This document shows positions 44,775 through 56,323 of a stretch of 64,000 bases of DNA, in pieces; the first letter of the stretch is position 1, and every line of letters begins with the position of its first letter. Below the pieces are notes generated by a model. The model was not told the DNA's origin. It saw only the letters and a program-made list of their open reading frames with translations, and made no database searches. The stretch spans positions 8,364,001 to 8,428,000 of the forward strand of contig BSBM01000092.1 in NCBI GenBank assembly GCA_027924585.1, in the 5' to 3' direction. This DNA is from Larix kaempferi (taxonomy: Eukaryota; Streptophyta; Pinopsida; Pinales; Pinaceae). A program made the position numbers and the translations under genes.

Positions 44775-45348
44775 CTTAAAGAGTACTTCAAATGGAAATA
44801 GAAAAAATTTAGGTCTTACCACTTGAAATGCTGAAAACTGGATCTGGTCCCGGATTAGGGTTTGTCGGAAAAACCCTAAAAATTCAAAATGTGAATTTCA
44901 ACTTTCTGAAAGGATAGAAAGATGCGCTTTGATGAGATGATCAGCCTGGTGTATTCAGAATTTGAGATCAGCAAAGCTTTACCCTTCAGATTTGCCTTTT
45001 TGTCCTCCCGGGTTCACTAGGGAGAGCCCTGAATTAGGGTTTGAGTTTCCCGGAGATCTACCCAACCAAAAATCTCGATCCAAAGCTCTAAACTTCGATT
45101 TTTGCAAGGAGCTTCCAGCTATGTCTTAAGATTGCAGAAATTCCTATTTTTGTGGAAACCCTAATTTTTAGGGCCAAATCTAAAAATGCTCATAATTGAA
45201 TTCTGATTGGACAGATAGATTCTCCTTGATGATTAGAGTCAATCTAGTATACTTCTTTTCCAAAAAATGTGGAGAGAAACCCAATAAACAAGAAACTCAA
45301 GTTTCCGTCACTGCAAAATGTCTTCTTCTCAGGTTAGCTCTGATACCA
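44775..45348 (-). promoter_or_regulatory. Copia leader and tRNA-iMet PBS
   Basis: TGGTATCAGAGC (45348-45337) stands directly against the LTR. A leader of about 560 nt leads to the gag ATG. Confidence 0.85.
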
Positions 45349-45932
45349 TGTTAAATTTTGAGCATTAATTCAATACTCTAGGATCTTTTCTGAGAGAATA
45401 ACATATACAGTATATCAATGCATAACAATCACAATAAGCATGACAAGCATCACAAGAATCAAAAGCATGATAGACAAGAGACACAGAGTTTCCGTGGGGA
45501 AAACCTTAGGGTGAAAAACCCCACAACTTCCTCAGAGATAGAGAGAGCAATGGCTCAACCAAAGTACAACCAAAATACACTTGAGATAGTCTCCTAGAAG
45601 CAGATGATCCTCCTCTTCACTAGTGCGCCACTTTCTGAGTGAGAGAGAGATGACTTTCCGAATGATCTAAATAGAGATCTCCTGATCTCTATTTATACTA
45701 ACCTATTTGCCCAGTGACCTTATGGGGCCGACTTGTCTAGCTAGGTAATATAATATATATATTTCAGGGCCGACCCCACACATGGTGGTCTAATAACCCA
45801 TCGGCAAGTACACATACTTGCGACACTTGTCAATCCACATGACGACACTTCCTTATAGAGGAATAACACATCTCTAATAAGGGTACAATAAATATAGATG
45901 AAATACATTCCGAAGTTACATATATATCAACA
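45349..45932 (-). mobile_element. Copia 5' LTR, 584 bp
   Basis: Begins TGTTGATATATATG at 45932 and ends CTCAAAATTTAACA at 45349. TATAAATAG at 45697-45689. Confidence 0.9.
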
Positions 45933-45937
45933 CTTAT

Positions 45938-47683
45938 TTCCTTAGACAAGTCTTCTTTTTTCTTTTCGCAGTCCGTCTCTTCGAGAGCTTCGATCAGCCA
46001 AATATTTGGAACTTTTTTCTTTTTTTTGTAGCTTCTGAATTAGCTTGTCTTTTCCCGCTAACATCTTGCTCATGCTTTTTCCTCCGCCGTCACTTATGAC
46101 TAGGTCAGATTGTACCTTTTTGACCTGCTATTGAAGTGCTCGGTTTTCACTTTTCTATAGCTTCAATTCGTTTTCCAGTTTTTTCACAATAACCAGCAAG
46201 TTATCACTTTTCAAGGCTGCTCTCACAAAATCATCATACACAAGGTCAATAACATGTTTGTGAAATTGGATTTTGTTTAGTGCTGGAATCTTTTCCCAAT
46301 TGATCCTTGTCTCGGTCACTCCATCTTCCGTTACCATTGCCAAGTTTAAGACGTTGTCATGCATACCTCTGCTGGTCATCAGGGAAGTTTTAGGCAGACC
46401 TCTAGCCATAGGCATTGAATCAAACAACCTCTGGGCCGAGGCCCGCCTATTTTGATCATATTGTTTACAGAGGTCGGCCTTGGACCGAAATTTATTACCA
46501 ACATCTCCTTCTTGAACATCTTGAAACTTGTATTCTACCACCTGGATCTCAGGAGTTGAGGACCCCTCATCATCTGCCCCTCCAATATCCATTTGGACAG
46601 TCAATCCTTCTTGAGCTACTACAACAACCAGCTCCTCTTTAGTTGTGGAAGCAATTGACTCGGCTTGAATAGCCGCAACAACTAACTCTTCCTGTACTTC
46701 TAATTTAGGCCGCTTGTCTATATTACCTTCTTCCGTATCCATATCCATGATTTCTTCTAAGTCTCTTTTTCGGCCCACCTCCATGGTGTCCGGCACTTAA
46801 TCTAAATCCATTATTAAACCAGAAATCATGAGATCTCCTCCCTATGTCTCCACTACTTCCTCCGCCTCGGGTTCCCAACATAACAAATTTCGCCCCTTCA
46901 GTACCCCTTATGGTTCTGCATGCTCAAAAGTGCTGAGGTTACATTCCTTCCTTCTCTTGGAAATTATATGCAAGGGGTCATATTTTATGGCTACATCCTT
47001 CCTGGACCCTAGCGACTTCAATAACTCTTCCACCTCTGAAAAAGCTTCTTTATTCTTCACAATGAAAGGCCCTACCTTCCAAAGACATTTCACATCTGTG
47101 CTCTTCTTATGTTTCAAGAATTGCATCTCTTATAGGGCCAATTTCTGTCTGATAAATTCAAGAGCAAAGATCCGTAATGTCAGAAAAGCAGGTAGAACAT
47201 AAGGCTCCTGCACAAAACCATACAACCTAATAACTGTAGCTTCTTTTACAAAAAACCAGTCACCAACTGCCAGTTCGTCCTTCAAATGCATCATTGTTTT
47301 CATTTCAGGTAGCACTCTAGGCAATTCTTCCCCAAAAATGATTTTATAAACAGGGGGAAAAACATAGTTCAAATAATTGAAAACATTGTCTACCAAAACA
47401 TCGGTCTCAAGCAGTGAGGAGAATTGTGGGATTTCGGCACTGCTGTACATCATCATTTTCATCAATTGCGTCTGATACCTAAAAAACTTAGTACTCCGGA
47501 AATTGCTTAACTGTACATGTATCTTTTCCGCCAAAAATTCATCAAACCTCAAGGATGGGATAAACGCGCTTTCGAACCTTGCCAAACTGATGTTAATCCT
47601 AAAGAGTAAACCTAATTGGACTTCAGTCACCCACAAATCAGTATCCAACCCTAGAAACTAAGCTAACAAAGAAAGAACCAATT
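45938..47683 (-). pseudogene. LTR-encoded protein, middle part (5' LTR copy)
   Basis: Lies between the two nested Copia elements. It contains LLETDVLVDNVFNYLNYVFP, GDWFFVKEATVIRLYGFVQE, LTLRIFALEFIRQKLAL and the NLS-like acidic linker (GRKRDLEEIMDMDTEEG). Four or five nonsense codons (e.g. about 47128, 46918, 46850, 46798) are sense in the 3' LTR copy. The TAG at 46130-46128 after RALQ is shared with the 3' LTR. A poly-T length change near 46020 shifts the frame. Confidence 0.7.
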
Positions 47684-47688
47684 GGAAA

Positions 47689-50600
47689 TGTTGAAATACT
47701 GAGAGGGGGGTGAATCAGTATTTGCCAATAATAAAATTTTAATCGAGAGCAAGTTGCTAATCACCAATCATAGCAGCATATCATCAACAATCAAGAAAAA
47801 ACAAGATGCACAGTACACAAGATTTTTACGTGGAAACCCAAGTCCTGGGGGTAAAACCACGGAAGCCTTTTATGATAAAATTTGACCCAGCAATAACTGG
47901 GGTTACAAATTTAATACAACTTCTCCAGCTACAACTAGAAGGGGCTACAACCCCTAGGCTTCGTCAGCTGCAACTGACAAGCTGCTACAACAGCTCAGCT
48001 CACAAAATTGTGAGCCCTAGCACCACCCTACCACCCTGTAGAAAAAGATTGCTAAACCTGTGGACCTGTCAAACAACAAACCCTCTACTTTCTGCTGCTG
48101 ATAACCTCTGCTCTCTGATCACTGCCAAATCATCACTGTATGCCCAATTTCTGCTCATGCCCAATGTCTGCTCATTCAACAGCTTGTTACTGTAAGACCA
48201 TCCCTAGTCTGAAGAATTCGGGTCTGCTGTCACTGTGGAAAAATCAGGTATCCCTCTGCTGCTGTCTATACCCATGAAAAGTTCTGTCCCAATCACAACT
48301 CAATCAACTGTTGTTCAACCATCTTGTCACTGTCATCAATTGCTCTCATTGTCAATCAGCTGTCACTGTCATGTTACCTTGCTGTTCAAGTCAATGTGAT
48401 GTCACTGTCAAGTCTGTCACTATAAAATCAAATCAACTGTCACTGCTGTCACTTGTCAAATCACAATCATCATCAAGTGTATCAGCAAGTATGCATCATC
48501 ATCATCAAGGTCTGTCTGAACATGTCATCAATGTCTCAAGATCAACAAGTTCTGTAACTTCCTCATAGGGTATGCATCATCAAAGTATGCAGCATCATCA
48601 TAAGATAGCATGCACCATCATCATTTTACACATCAATGCACCACTGTACTTATTGTACTTACATCACTATACATACTTCTAAATACATCACTATACAGTA
48701 TACATCTACCACTGAATATCTGTCATTGTATACATTATTGTGTATGCTTCACTGTACACGTTGTTCATCACTTGCTCACACATTACTGTACCTATAAATA
48801 TATATACTTGTACTGTTCATTATCTTTTATACATACCTTATTACTGCAGACAACCTCAAACTGTGTACATACTTCAATTCCGGACTGTAGTTGAAAAGTG
48901 CAGCAGTAGCATATCCATTACTGTTTGTGTAACTGGCACTAGGGCATCATCCAAGCCTGGACCTCTGCTGCTGCTGAGTGGTGTGAAAGAACCTTCAACA
49001 CTGGATCTAACTTGTCATCAATCCTATGCTTTTTACTGACATCTCTGTCAAGACTCAGCTATCAATCTGAAGCTACTCTGACCACTATCCCAAATCAACT
49101 TCTGCTTGTCATCATCTGCTCATGTTTTCAAAGGTATGTCAGTCATCAAAGGTCTGATGTTCATTTCATCTGAGATCTGCTATCATGTCAAAAGTCTATT
49201 CACAAGATTGTTTGCTTATTATGTGAACTGGCTATCACTTGTCACAATCACATCATGGTCAAGTGGTCACTGTCATGTCAAGGACAGTCACTGTCACATT
49301 AACTCAATATGTGCATTCTACCAAAATATGTCCTTCAACAAATTTTCACATTTGTCTTATTAAATATGACAGAGTCATCTCAGGAATTTCTTGGAACTTA
49401 TGTGGAAGATGTTTGTCTGTGGCTACCTTCAAATGCCTTCAAATCAGTCTTCAATTAGAGATCAAATCACTTGACAATTTGAAGGAGCAGTCCACCGAAG
49501 TTTTCTCAAGGAGAGATTACAGACCACGAAATTTAGCAGACCACCAAACCACAAAAAATTTTAAAGGGCAGCAGACCACCGAAATTCTTGGATAGATACC
49601 GAATTCTGAAAGAGAACCCTCTGAAATAGCAGACTACTGAAATTTGGAGGAGAAAGAACCTGGTTTGAAGAAGATTAGTGTTAAATAGTCCACTGAAATT
49701 TTCTTGCTGTCACCCGAAAAATAGTCACTTGGCCTCAGTCCACGAAATTGTAGAGCTCCACCGAAATTTTTGTGTATATAAAATGAATTTTGGATAGGTT
49801 ATTTATACTAGTTTTCACTGGGTCGACCTGTCATAAAATTTCATTTTATTTTTATTTTGTCAAAAAGCTTCATTTGTGGAGCCGACTTGTAACAATAAAC
49901 AATTTATTATTTTGTTTTTATTTGAATTTGAATTTTATTTATTCAACGCTTTAAGGCTTTGATACCTTTACTCTCCTTCGCTTCATGGATGTACAACATC
50001 CTTGTTTTTATTGGGGTTAGACCATAAGGGAATGCTTTCTAAGTACAACGTCAAGGGCTGGTAATACGTTGTGTAAGTTAGGGCACATCAAGAATACACC
50101 TCAAATTTTAGAAATGAATGTCTTCACACCTTTTGGAGGGCTGACCATATTTAAATTTATTTAATCAATTAATATTTTATTTTTGCTTCCACATTGTCAT
50201 CAACAAATGTGTATTTATTCTTGGTCTTCATGCCACATTACTAGGTGGGTTTGACACCACTTGATTTTTACTCCATCATATGCACCCAAGATCCATCAGC
50301 AAATGCCCTCAAGTGATAAGGGTACAAGGACATCATGGTCATGGAAAGAGGGCTTCATAGGTTCCACATGTCAAAGACCATACAAGAATTCCACCAAGTG
50401 TGGGTCCAAGGACTTCTACAAAATGTCAAAGACCATACAACAGGACCTCCAGGGGTCAAGATCCATCATGACATCACCTGTGGGGTTGCCAGACCTTCTC
50501 CTAGGGTACCATGACCTCATTTCAAACACAAATGACCACAGAATGGGTAATTTGGACTCTTCACTTCTTCAACCCACCAAGGACACTTTCTAGGGTATTA

Positions 50601-50873
50601 GGGCATAGGTTGTGGTACTGGAAAACAATTGGAGAACCATAGAAACACCTTAGGGGTCACTCAACCAAGTTAATGGGTAGCCAGTTCTTTTGGCATTGTC
50701 CCAAGGCCTCCAAGGGCTTCAAGCTTGGGCTTGGACAAAGTCAAAAGGTCTCCTCTGACACAGACAACCACAAATCAAATACTAACCCTCAGGGGCTCCA
50801 CAAGGGGCACCAAGACTTAACTGTTGGCATAAATGACCAGACATTGTTGGCATCAATGACAACCTAATCAACA
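47689..50873 (-). mobile_element. Copia 3' LTR, 3,185 bp
   Basis: Nearly identical to 56324-59496. On the minus strand TATAAATAA lies at about 49807-49799. The middle (48300-48480) is full of TGTCA and CTGTCAC words. The short plus-strand ORFs recurring in both LTRs are repeat shadows. Confidence 0.9.
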
Positions 50874-51060
50874 ATCTCCCCCTTTGTCATTGATGACAAC
50901 ACTCAGGCTCCCCCTGAGAACAGGCTCCCCCTTGTTCACAACTTCTCTCCCCCTTTGGCATCAATGGCAAAGGGAACATCCTCTGACAAGACAGCTCCCC
51001 CTCAGGGCATGCTCCCCTTGTCAACAACTTCTCTTCCTTTTGACATCAATGGCAACGCAC
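50874..51060 (-). promoter_or_regulatory. Polypurine tract array
   Basis: The PPT itself (minus strand AAAGGGGGAGAT) abuts the LTR. Upstream, similar purine-rich words recur at about 50925, 50950, 50995 and 51005, three of them within a repeat that reads CTCCCCCTTTGGCATCAATG on the plus strand. Several potential plus-strand primers are thus present. Confidence 0.7.
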
Positions 51061-51339
51061 TTATGCGTGAAAAAGAAGAATCAATTTAGTGGGAAGAGGG
51101 AATGACCCCCAATTTTTCTCGGAGGTACTCAAATGTCCCTTTAGGAAGTGGCTTGGTGAATATATCTGCTCCTTTGTCCCAATATATTCGAACTTGATGT
51201 GCTTTTCTGTGACTTGTTCACGAAGAAAGTGATATTTGATAAGGATGTGCTTTGTCTTGGAGTGCATGACCAGATTCTTGGAGATGCTGATGGCACTTGT
51301 GTTGTCACATAGAATTGGAATCGACTCATCATATGTTAC
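51061..51339 (-). pseudogene. pol: Copia RNase H C-terminus, frameshifted
   Basis: After a TAA near 51338 the frame continues with ILCDNTSAISISKN, MHSKTKHILIKYHFLREQV and GTKEQI. Then a small deletion near 51175 shifts it, and the expected ADIFTKPLPKGTFE is read in another frame. Confidence 0.8.
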
Positions 51340-52710
51340 TTATAGGTCTTGCAAATTCTGTTTCATCCAAAGGATTTGAGTACAACATGCTGCTGCTGCT
51401 ATATATTCTGCTTCTGTTGTTGACAAGTATACTAAGGATTGCTTTTTGCTAGACCAGGATACCAGACAGTTTCCTAAGAAAAATGCTGCACCACTTGTGC
51501 TTCTTCTGTCATCCACACATCCTGCCCAATCCGCGTCTGAGTAAGCTAATAAGTCCAACTCATTTCCTTTTGAATACCATAATCCAAAGTCCATAGTTCC
51601 TTTAAGATATCTGAAGATTCTTTTGACTGCAATAACATGAGTTTCCTTTGGAGCTGCTTGAAATCTTGCAACCTGTCCAACAGCTTGCATCACATCTAGC
51701 CTTGAAGCTGTCACATATAGTAGGCTTCCAATCATTGACCTGTAAAGTTTTTGATCCACTACATTTGATTCATCGTCTTTGCTTAACTTGTAGCTAGTAG
51801 TCATAGGAGTGCTCAAAGGCTTACAATCTTCCATCTTGAACCTCTTCAACATTTCTTTAATGTACTTGGTCTGAGAGATGAAGATGCCTTCTTTACATTG
51901 TGATATCTGAAGTCCCAAGAAGAATGTCAGTTCACCAAGTAGCGACATCTCAAATTCGTTTTGCATAACCTTGGCAAATTGTTGGCTCGGAGTATCATCA
52001 TCACTACCAAAGATAATATCATCAACATACACTTCAACAATAAGTATGCTGTCATGATCAATCTTGATATACATATTGTTGTCTACAATTCCCCTTTTGA
52101 AGCCTTGTTTCTGCAAGTAATTGTCCAATCTGGAGTACCAAGCTCTAGGAGCTTGCTTTAACCCATATAGAGCCCTTTTTAATCTGCACACATAGTCCAT
52201 GTTTGCTGATAGTTGGAATCCTTCTGGTTGTTCAATGTAGACTTCTTCTTCTAGTTTGCCATTCAAAAAGGTTGATTTGACATCCATTTGATACACTTTG
52301 ATGTTTTTAGCACAAGCATGGGCCAATATCATTCTTATTGCTTCCATTCTGGCTACTGGAGCAAATGTTTCTTCAAAATCTATCCCTTCGATTTGAGCAT
52401 ATCTTTTGCAAACCAATCTTGCCTTGTTCCTGATCACCTGTCCATCTTCATTCAGCTTATTTCTGAAAATCCATTTTGTGCCAATCACATTTTTGTCCTT
52501 GGGTCTAGGAACAAGTTCCCATGTTTCATTTTTCTCAATTTGATCAAGTTCCTCTCCCATGGCTTTGACCCAATGTTCATCTGCACTAGCTTCCGCAAAG
52601 TTACTCGGCTCAACTGTAGATAGTAGTGAGAAATATACTTGTTCTGGTCTTCGGACTTGTCTTCGATCTTTTCTGGTTTCTATGCTGGCATTTTTGTCAC
52701 CAATAATCAA
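51340..52710 (-). CDS. pol: Copia reverse transcriptase and RNase H
   Basis: Open for 456 codons. [106 protein letters not shown] (catalytic Asp pair). RNase [21 protein letters not shown] and [15 protein letters not shown]. The start is not a real initiation site; it continues the polyprotein frame from 52765 after a stop at the Gln-rich linker. Confidence 0.9.
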   Translation of the reverse strand: MIIGDKNASIETRKDRRQVRRPEQVYFSLLSTVEPSNFAEASADEHWVKAMGEELDQIEKNETWELVPRPKDKNVIGTKWIFRNKLNEDGQVIRNKARLVCKRYAQIEGIDFEETFAPVARMEAIRMILAHACAKNIKVYQMDVKSTFLNGKLEEEVYIEQPEGFQLSANMDYVCRLKRALYGLKQAPRAWYSRLDNYLQKQGFKRGIVDNNMYIKIDHDSILIVEVYVDDIIFGSDDDTPSQQFAKVMQNEFEMSLLGELTFFLGLQISQCKEGIFISQTKYIKEMLKRFKMEDCKPLSTPMTTSYKLSKDDESNVVDQKLYRSMIGSLLYVTASRLDVMQAVGQVARFQAAPKETHVIAVKRIFRYLKGTMDFGLWYSKGNELDLLAYSDADWAGCVDDRRSTSGAAFFLGNCLVSWSSKKQSLVYLSTTEAEYIAAAACCTQILWMKQNLQDL

Positions 52711-52764
52711 TTCTTGTGGATGATTCTTTTGATACCAATTCTTAGGAGAGTTTTGTTGTTCTTG

Positions 52765-53982
52765 CTATTGATCCTGTACTTGTTGATCCTGTGTAACTTT
52801 TGGCTGAATTTTTCTTTGTTCTTCTTCTTCTTCTTCTTCTTCTACTTCATCATCATCATCTTCTTCTTCATGGTCTTCTGAGTCTTCCTGACATTTTGGC
52901 AAGCTCGATTCATCAATCTTTACATTGATGCTTTCCACTATCTTACCTAATCTCAGGTTGTAACACTTGTAGGCCTTTCTTGTGGAGGAGTACCCAACAA
53001 ATATTCCTTCGTCTGCACGAGATTCGAATTTTCTAATCTTCTTATCATCTCTTCTGATGTAGCACCTGCTTCTGAACACTCTGAAGTGTTGAACATTAGT
53101 TGTTCTTCCTGTCCATAGCTCATAAGGAGTTTTATCAGTGTTGCTTCTGAGCAATCCTCTGTTCATAATGTGGACTGCTGTATGTACTGCTTGAGCCCAA
53201 AATTTTTCGCTTAGTTTAGCTTCATTCAACATAGTTCTAGCCATTTCTAACACTGATCTGTTCTTCCTTTCTGCTACTCCATTCTGCTGAGGTGTTCTGG
53301 CAACTGAAAATTGTCTTTTTATACCATTTTCTTCACAATACTGATAGAATTCATTTGATGTGAATTCTCCGCCATTATCGGATCTGAGACACTTGATTCG
53401 TTTACCTGTTTCATTTTCAACCTGTTCTTTAAAGATCTTGAAGCATTCAAAGGCTTCCGATTTCCTGTTAAGAAGGCATACCCATGTCATCCTGGAGTAG
53501 TCATCAATGAGCAACATGAAGTATTCTTCACCATCCAATCCTTTATTCTTGGTTGGCCCACATAGATCAGTGTGGACAAGCTCTAAGGGTTTTGTAGAAG
53601 AGTATTCTTTTGTCTTGAAATTGACTTTCATAAGTTTCCCATGCTGACAGTGCTCGCAGATAGTATCAGAAGGCTTTGTAATCTGTGGCATGTTCCTTAC
53701 GGCTAGCTTCTTGCTGATCTTGACCAGATTATCAAAATGTACGTGTCCCATTCTTCTATGCCATAACCAATTCTCATCTTCTTTTGCTAGGTGACATTTC
53801 TCTTCCTTGATCTCGTCCAGAACATATATGTTGTTTGGAGTCCTGGTAGCGGTAGCCACTAACTTTCCTGATCCTTCTTTTCTTATTTTGCAAGACTTTG
53901 AGTTGAATGTAAGTTCATGTCCCTGATCACACATCTGGCTGACACTCAACAGATTATGCTTCATACTCTCGACAAACAACAC
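52765..53982 (-). CDS. pol: Copia integrase and acidic linker
   Basis: Open for 405 codons. HHCC: WLWHRRMGHVHFDNL and CEHCQHGKL. Core: LVHTDLCGPTKNKG (Asp), LRSDNGGEFTSNEF (Asp), PQQNGVAERKNRSVLEMART (Glu). Then the GKR-like KRIRKFESRADEGIFVGYS-type part and a Glu/Asp-rich tail (EEEDDDDEVEEEEEEEE). The frame differs by one base from the protease, because of a deletion near 54032. Confidence 0.9.
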   Translation of the reverse strand: MLFVESMKHNLLSVSQMCDQGHELTFNSKSCKIRKEGSGKLVATATRTPNNIYVLDEIKEEKCHLAKEDENWLWHRRMGHVHFDNLVKISKKLAVRNMPQITKPSDTICEHCQHGKLMKVNFKTKEYSSTKPLELVHTDLCGPTKNKGLDGEEYFMLLIDDYSRMTWVCLLNRKSEAFECFKIFKEQVENETGKRIKCLRSDNGGEFTSNEFYQYCEENGIKRQFSVARTPQQNGVAERKNRSVLEMARTMLNEAKLSEKFWAQAVHTAVHIMNRGLLRSNTDKTPYELWTGRTTNVQHFRVFRSRCYIRRDDKKIRKFESRADEGIFVGYSSTRKAYKCYNLRLGKIVESINVKIDESSLPKCQEDSEDHEEEDDDDEVEEEEEEEEQRKIQPKVTQDQQVQDQ

Positions 53983-54014
53983 ATTTTCTGCTACTGTATC
54001 TTTGCCACCAAGAT

Positions 54015-54293
54015 TTACTGTACTTTTCCAACAACTTTTGCTGATTTGTTATTTCCAAAAGAGACAGGTCCTTTATCTTTTTCAAGAAACATGAAAGCAC
54101 CTTTGTTACCTGTCATGTGCCTAGAACAACCACTGTCAACATACCATTTGTTGCTACCGGTTTGAGCTTGAGCTTGAAGAGCTATCCCACATTCATGAAT
54201 ATTCAGATTGTTCTTTTGTCTGATCCATACTTTTTGCTGGTCACCCGTTTGATTGCTTGATACTTGTTTAATGCCTGTAGGAGGGATTGTCAT
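54015..54293 (-). pseudogene. pol: Copia protease
   Basis: Contains NKWYVDSGCSRHMTG with intact D-S-G, followed by FLEKDKGPVSFGNN. A 1-bp deletion near 54032 moves it out of frame with integrase. Confidence 0.85.
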
Positions 54294-55577
54294 TCTGCAA
54301 TTCTTGGTTGTATGCCCGAAGTTGTTTCATTTATGGCATTCGACTTCAGAATCCAAAGGAGAAAAATTGTTGTTGTTTCGTTGCCATCTAGAATTTTCAT
54401 ACATGTTCCTGTTTTCTGCATATCTTCCTTTTATACAATTCATTGCTTTATGCCCAAATATTCCGCAAGAAAAACAATAACCATAAAATGAATATTCATA
54501 CCTGGGAACAAATGGTCTTCTTGGAGGTGTTGCCCATCTGAAACTTCGATTTTCAACTAGAGTCCATTATGAGGTTGGTTGTCTAGGTTGAAATGGTCTT
54601 CTTAGAGGTGTTGTCAATTTAACATGTTGATTTTCAACTGGAGCCTGTTCTGGTTGTTGTTTTGGCTGATATATGGCTACTTCCTGGATGACAGGGTTTT
54701 TGATAACTTCTGGTTTATCTTCAGCTGTCTTGGAACTTGAACCTTCATCATTATGCTTCTTATAACCAAGACCTGTTCTGTCGAGGTATGGCTTTTGATT
54801 ATTGATGATCAGATCAAGTATCTTGGAACTGTTGTCATAGCCTTGACTCACATTTTTCTTTTGTAGGTGAGTTCTTAGAGTCACTATCTCCCCCATTAGT
54901 CTCTCATTTTCATTCATACTTTCTTCTAGTTGTTTTCTGAGATTGTCTTGAATTCTTTTGGATTCTTCTAATTAAATAGTTAGACTTTGAATGAATTGAT
55001 CTGCTTCTTCAGATATCTGAGGTCTTTCTCGTAACTCCTGTATCTCCTCTTTAAATAGTTTATTCTTTTTCCTTTCTCTTCTCAGCTCTTTCAAAGCACT
55101 TATCAATTCTTCCTCCAGGTCTACTTCACCTTCTGAATCGGATTCTTCTTTGTTTTCGGTGATCTCATCTGAGTCTTTTGAATCAACAGCCATGAAGAGT
55201 ACCCTTTTTGATTCGTTATCACTGCTGCTGTCCGAATCACTATCACTATCTGAGTCATTGTCAGAATCTTCATCTAATGAGCTGGTGTTTCTTTTAGAGT
55301 AGAGACTTTTCTTCTTTGCAAACCTTCCATTTTTCTTTCCTTTGAAATTCCTGCATTTCTTATGTTTCTTGAAACTGTTATCACTATCAGAGTCTTTTGC
55401 ATAGGGACATTTTGAAGCAAAGTGACCTATTTTACCACATGAAAAACACTTAAGAGGTAACTTACCTTTGTACTTGCCTGTGCCTCTTTTGAGCTTTCTT
55501 ACAAAGTTTGCTATCTCCTCATCATCTGAATCATCACTGCAGTTGAAGTGGTATGCTGTCTTTGATTTGGATTTTAT
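54294..55577 (-). pseudogene. gag: Copia gag C-terminal half: zinc knuckles and coiled coil
   Basis: In frame with 55578-56270. First knuckle CFSCGKIGHFASKC (about 55450-55410), a Ser/Asp/Lys-rich tract, a Glu/Lys coiled coil (55193-54972, then 54950-54880), then a second knuckle CFSCGIFGHKAMNC (about 54480) and a partial third (NNFGHTTKNC). Stops near 55577, 54971, 54564 and 54330. Long gag with an acidic coiled coil fits the SIRE/Maximus branch. Confidence 0.75.
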
Positions 55578-56270
55578 TTATGAATTGTCCTTCTTGGCTT
55601 GTTTGTCTTTCATTGCTTGCTTAGAGGAAACTTTAAAGGCTGCTTCTTTTCTAGGTGAGTCTTCATATTCTAATCTCATTTCATAAGCCACAAGTGTCCC
55701 ATGTAGCTGGTCTACTGTCATAGTATCCAAGTCAGTCCTTTCTTCCAAGGCTGAGATTTTAGGATTGAATCTGTTGGGAAGCGTTCTTAGTATCTTTTGA
55801 ACAACAACTGATTCTTCAACCCTTTCACCCAAGCCTTTGATAGTATTTACAAGTTCATCAATTCGAATAAAATAGGTTGCAATATTCTCGTCATCCTTCA
55901 TCTTTAGATGTTCGAATTGTCCTCTGTAGGTTTGCAGTTTGGCTTCTTTGACCTTTTTGTCACCTTCGTAGATGGTCTTGAGTTTGTCCCACATTTCCTT
56001 AGTAGAAGTACAATGCATGACTTTGACAAAGACCGATTCATCCAATGCACTCGAAATATGGTTCGTGGCTTTTGAATTCGTATCATAACGAACTAAGTCA
56101 TCTGGATCTGTTGGTGGGGGTGTTGGTACTTTATATCCATTTTCAACTATTTGTCATACCTGTACTCCTTGAGATAGCAGAAAAGATTTCATTCGTATAC
56201 TCCAAAAGGTATAGCCAGTCCCATCAAACATGGGTATTCCATTTTTACTGTGCCTAGCAAACTTGCCCAT
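55578..56270 (-). pseudogene. gag: Copia gag N-terminal half (UBN2 domain)
   Basis: ATG at 56270 gives FDGTGYTFWSIRMKSFLLSQ, the usual Copia gag start. A TGA at 56156-56154 replaces a Trp. Then comes the UBN2 region: MHCTSTKEMWDKLKTIYEG, LKMKDDENIATYFIRIDELV, LRTLPNRFNPKISALEE. Confidence 0.85.
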
Positions 56271-56323
56271 AATTTCCTTCTAGTGATTAGACTGTTCTTG
56301 AAGGAACCCGCTCTGATACCAAT
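56271..56323 (-). promoter_or_regulatory. Copia leader and tRNA-iMet PBS
   Basis: TGGTATCAGAGCGGGTTCC begins two bases from the LTR end. The leader is only about 50 nt before the gag ATG. Confidence 0.85.

Larger units (their letters stand above)
38367..45932 (-). mobile_element. Copia element nested in the 5' LTR, 7.57 kb, TSD CTTAT
   Basis: CTTAT flanks both sides (38362-38366 and 45933-45937). The uninterrupted target is visible at 21190-21200. LTRs of 590 and 584 bp, a tRNA-iMet PBS (45348-45337), gag-protease-integrase-RT-RNase H, a long repeat-rich 3' untranslated region and a PPT (38968-38957). The LTRs differ at a few percent of visible positions. It is disabled by a nonsense codon in integrase, a deletion in RT and a frameshift. 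Confidence 0.9.

Noticed and set aside
48610-49595. Plus-strand ORFs repeated at 57245-58230
   Set aside because: They recur only because they lie in the two LTRs of one element; frames are short and carry no domain.
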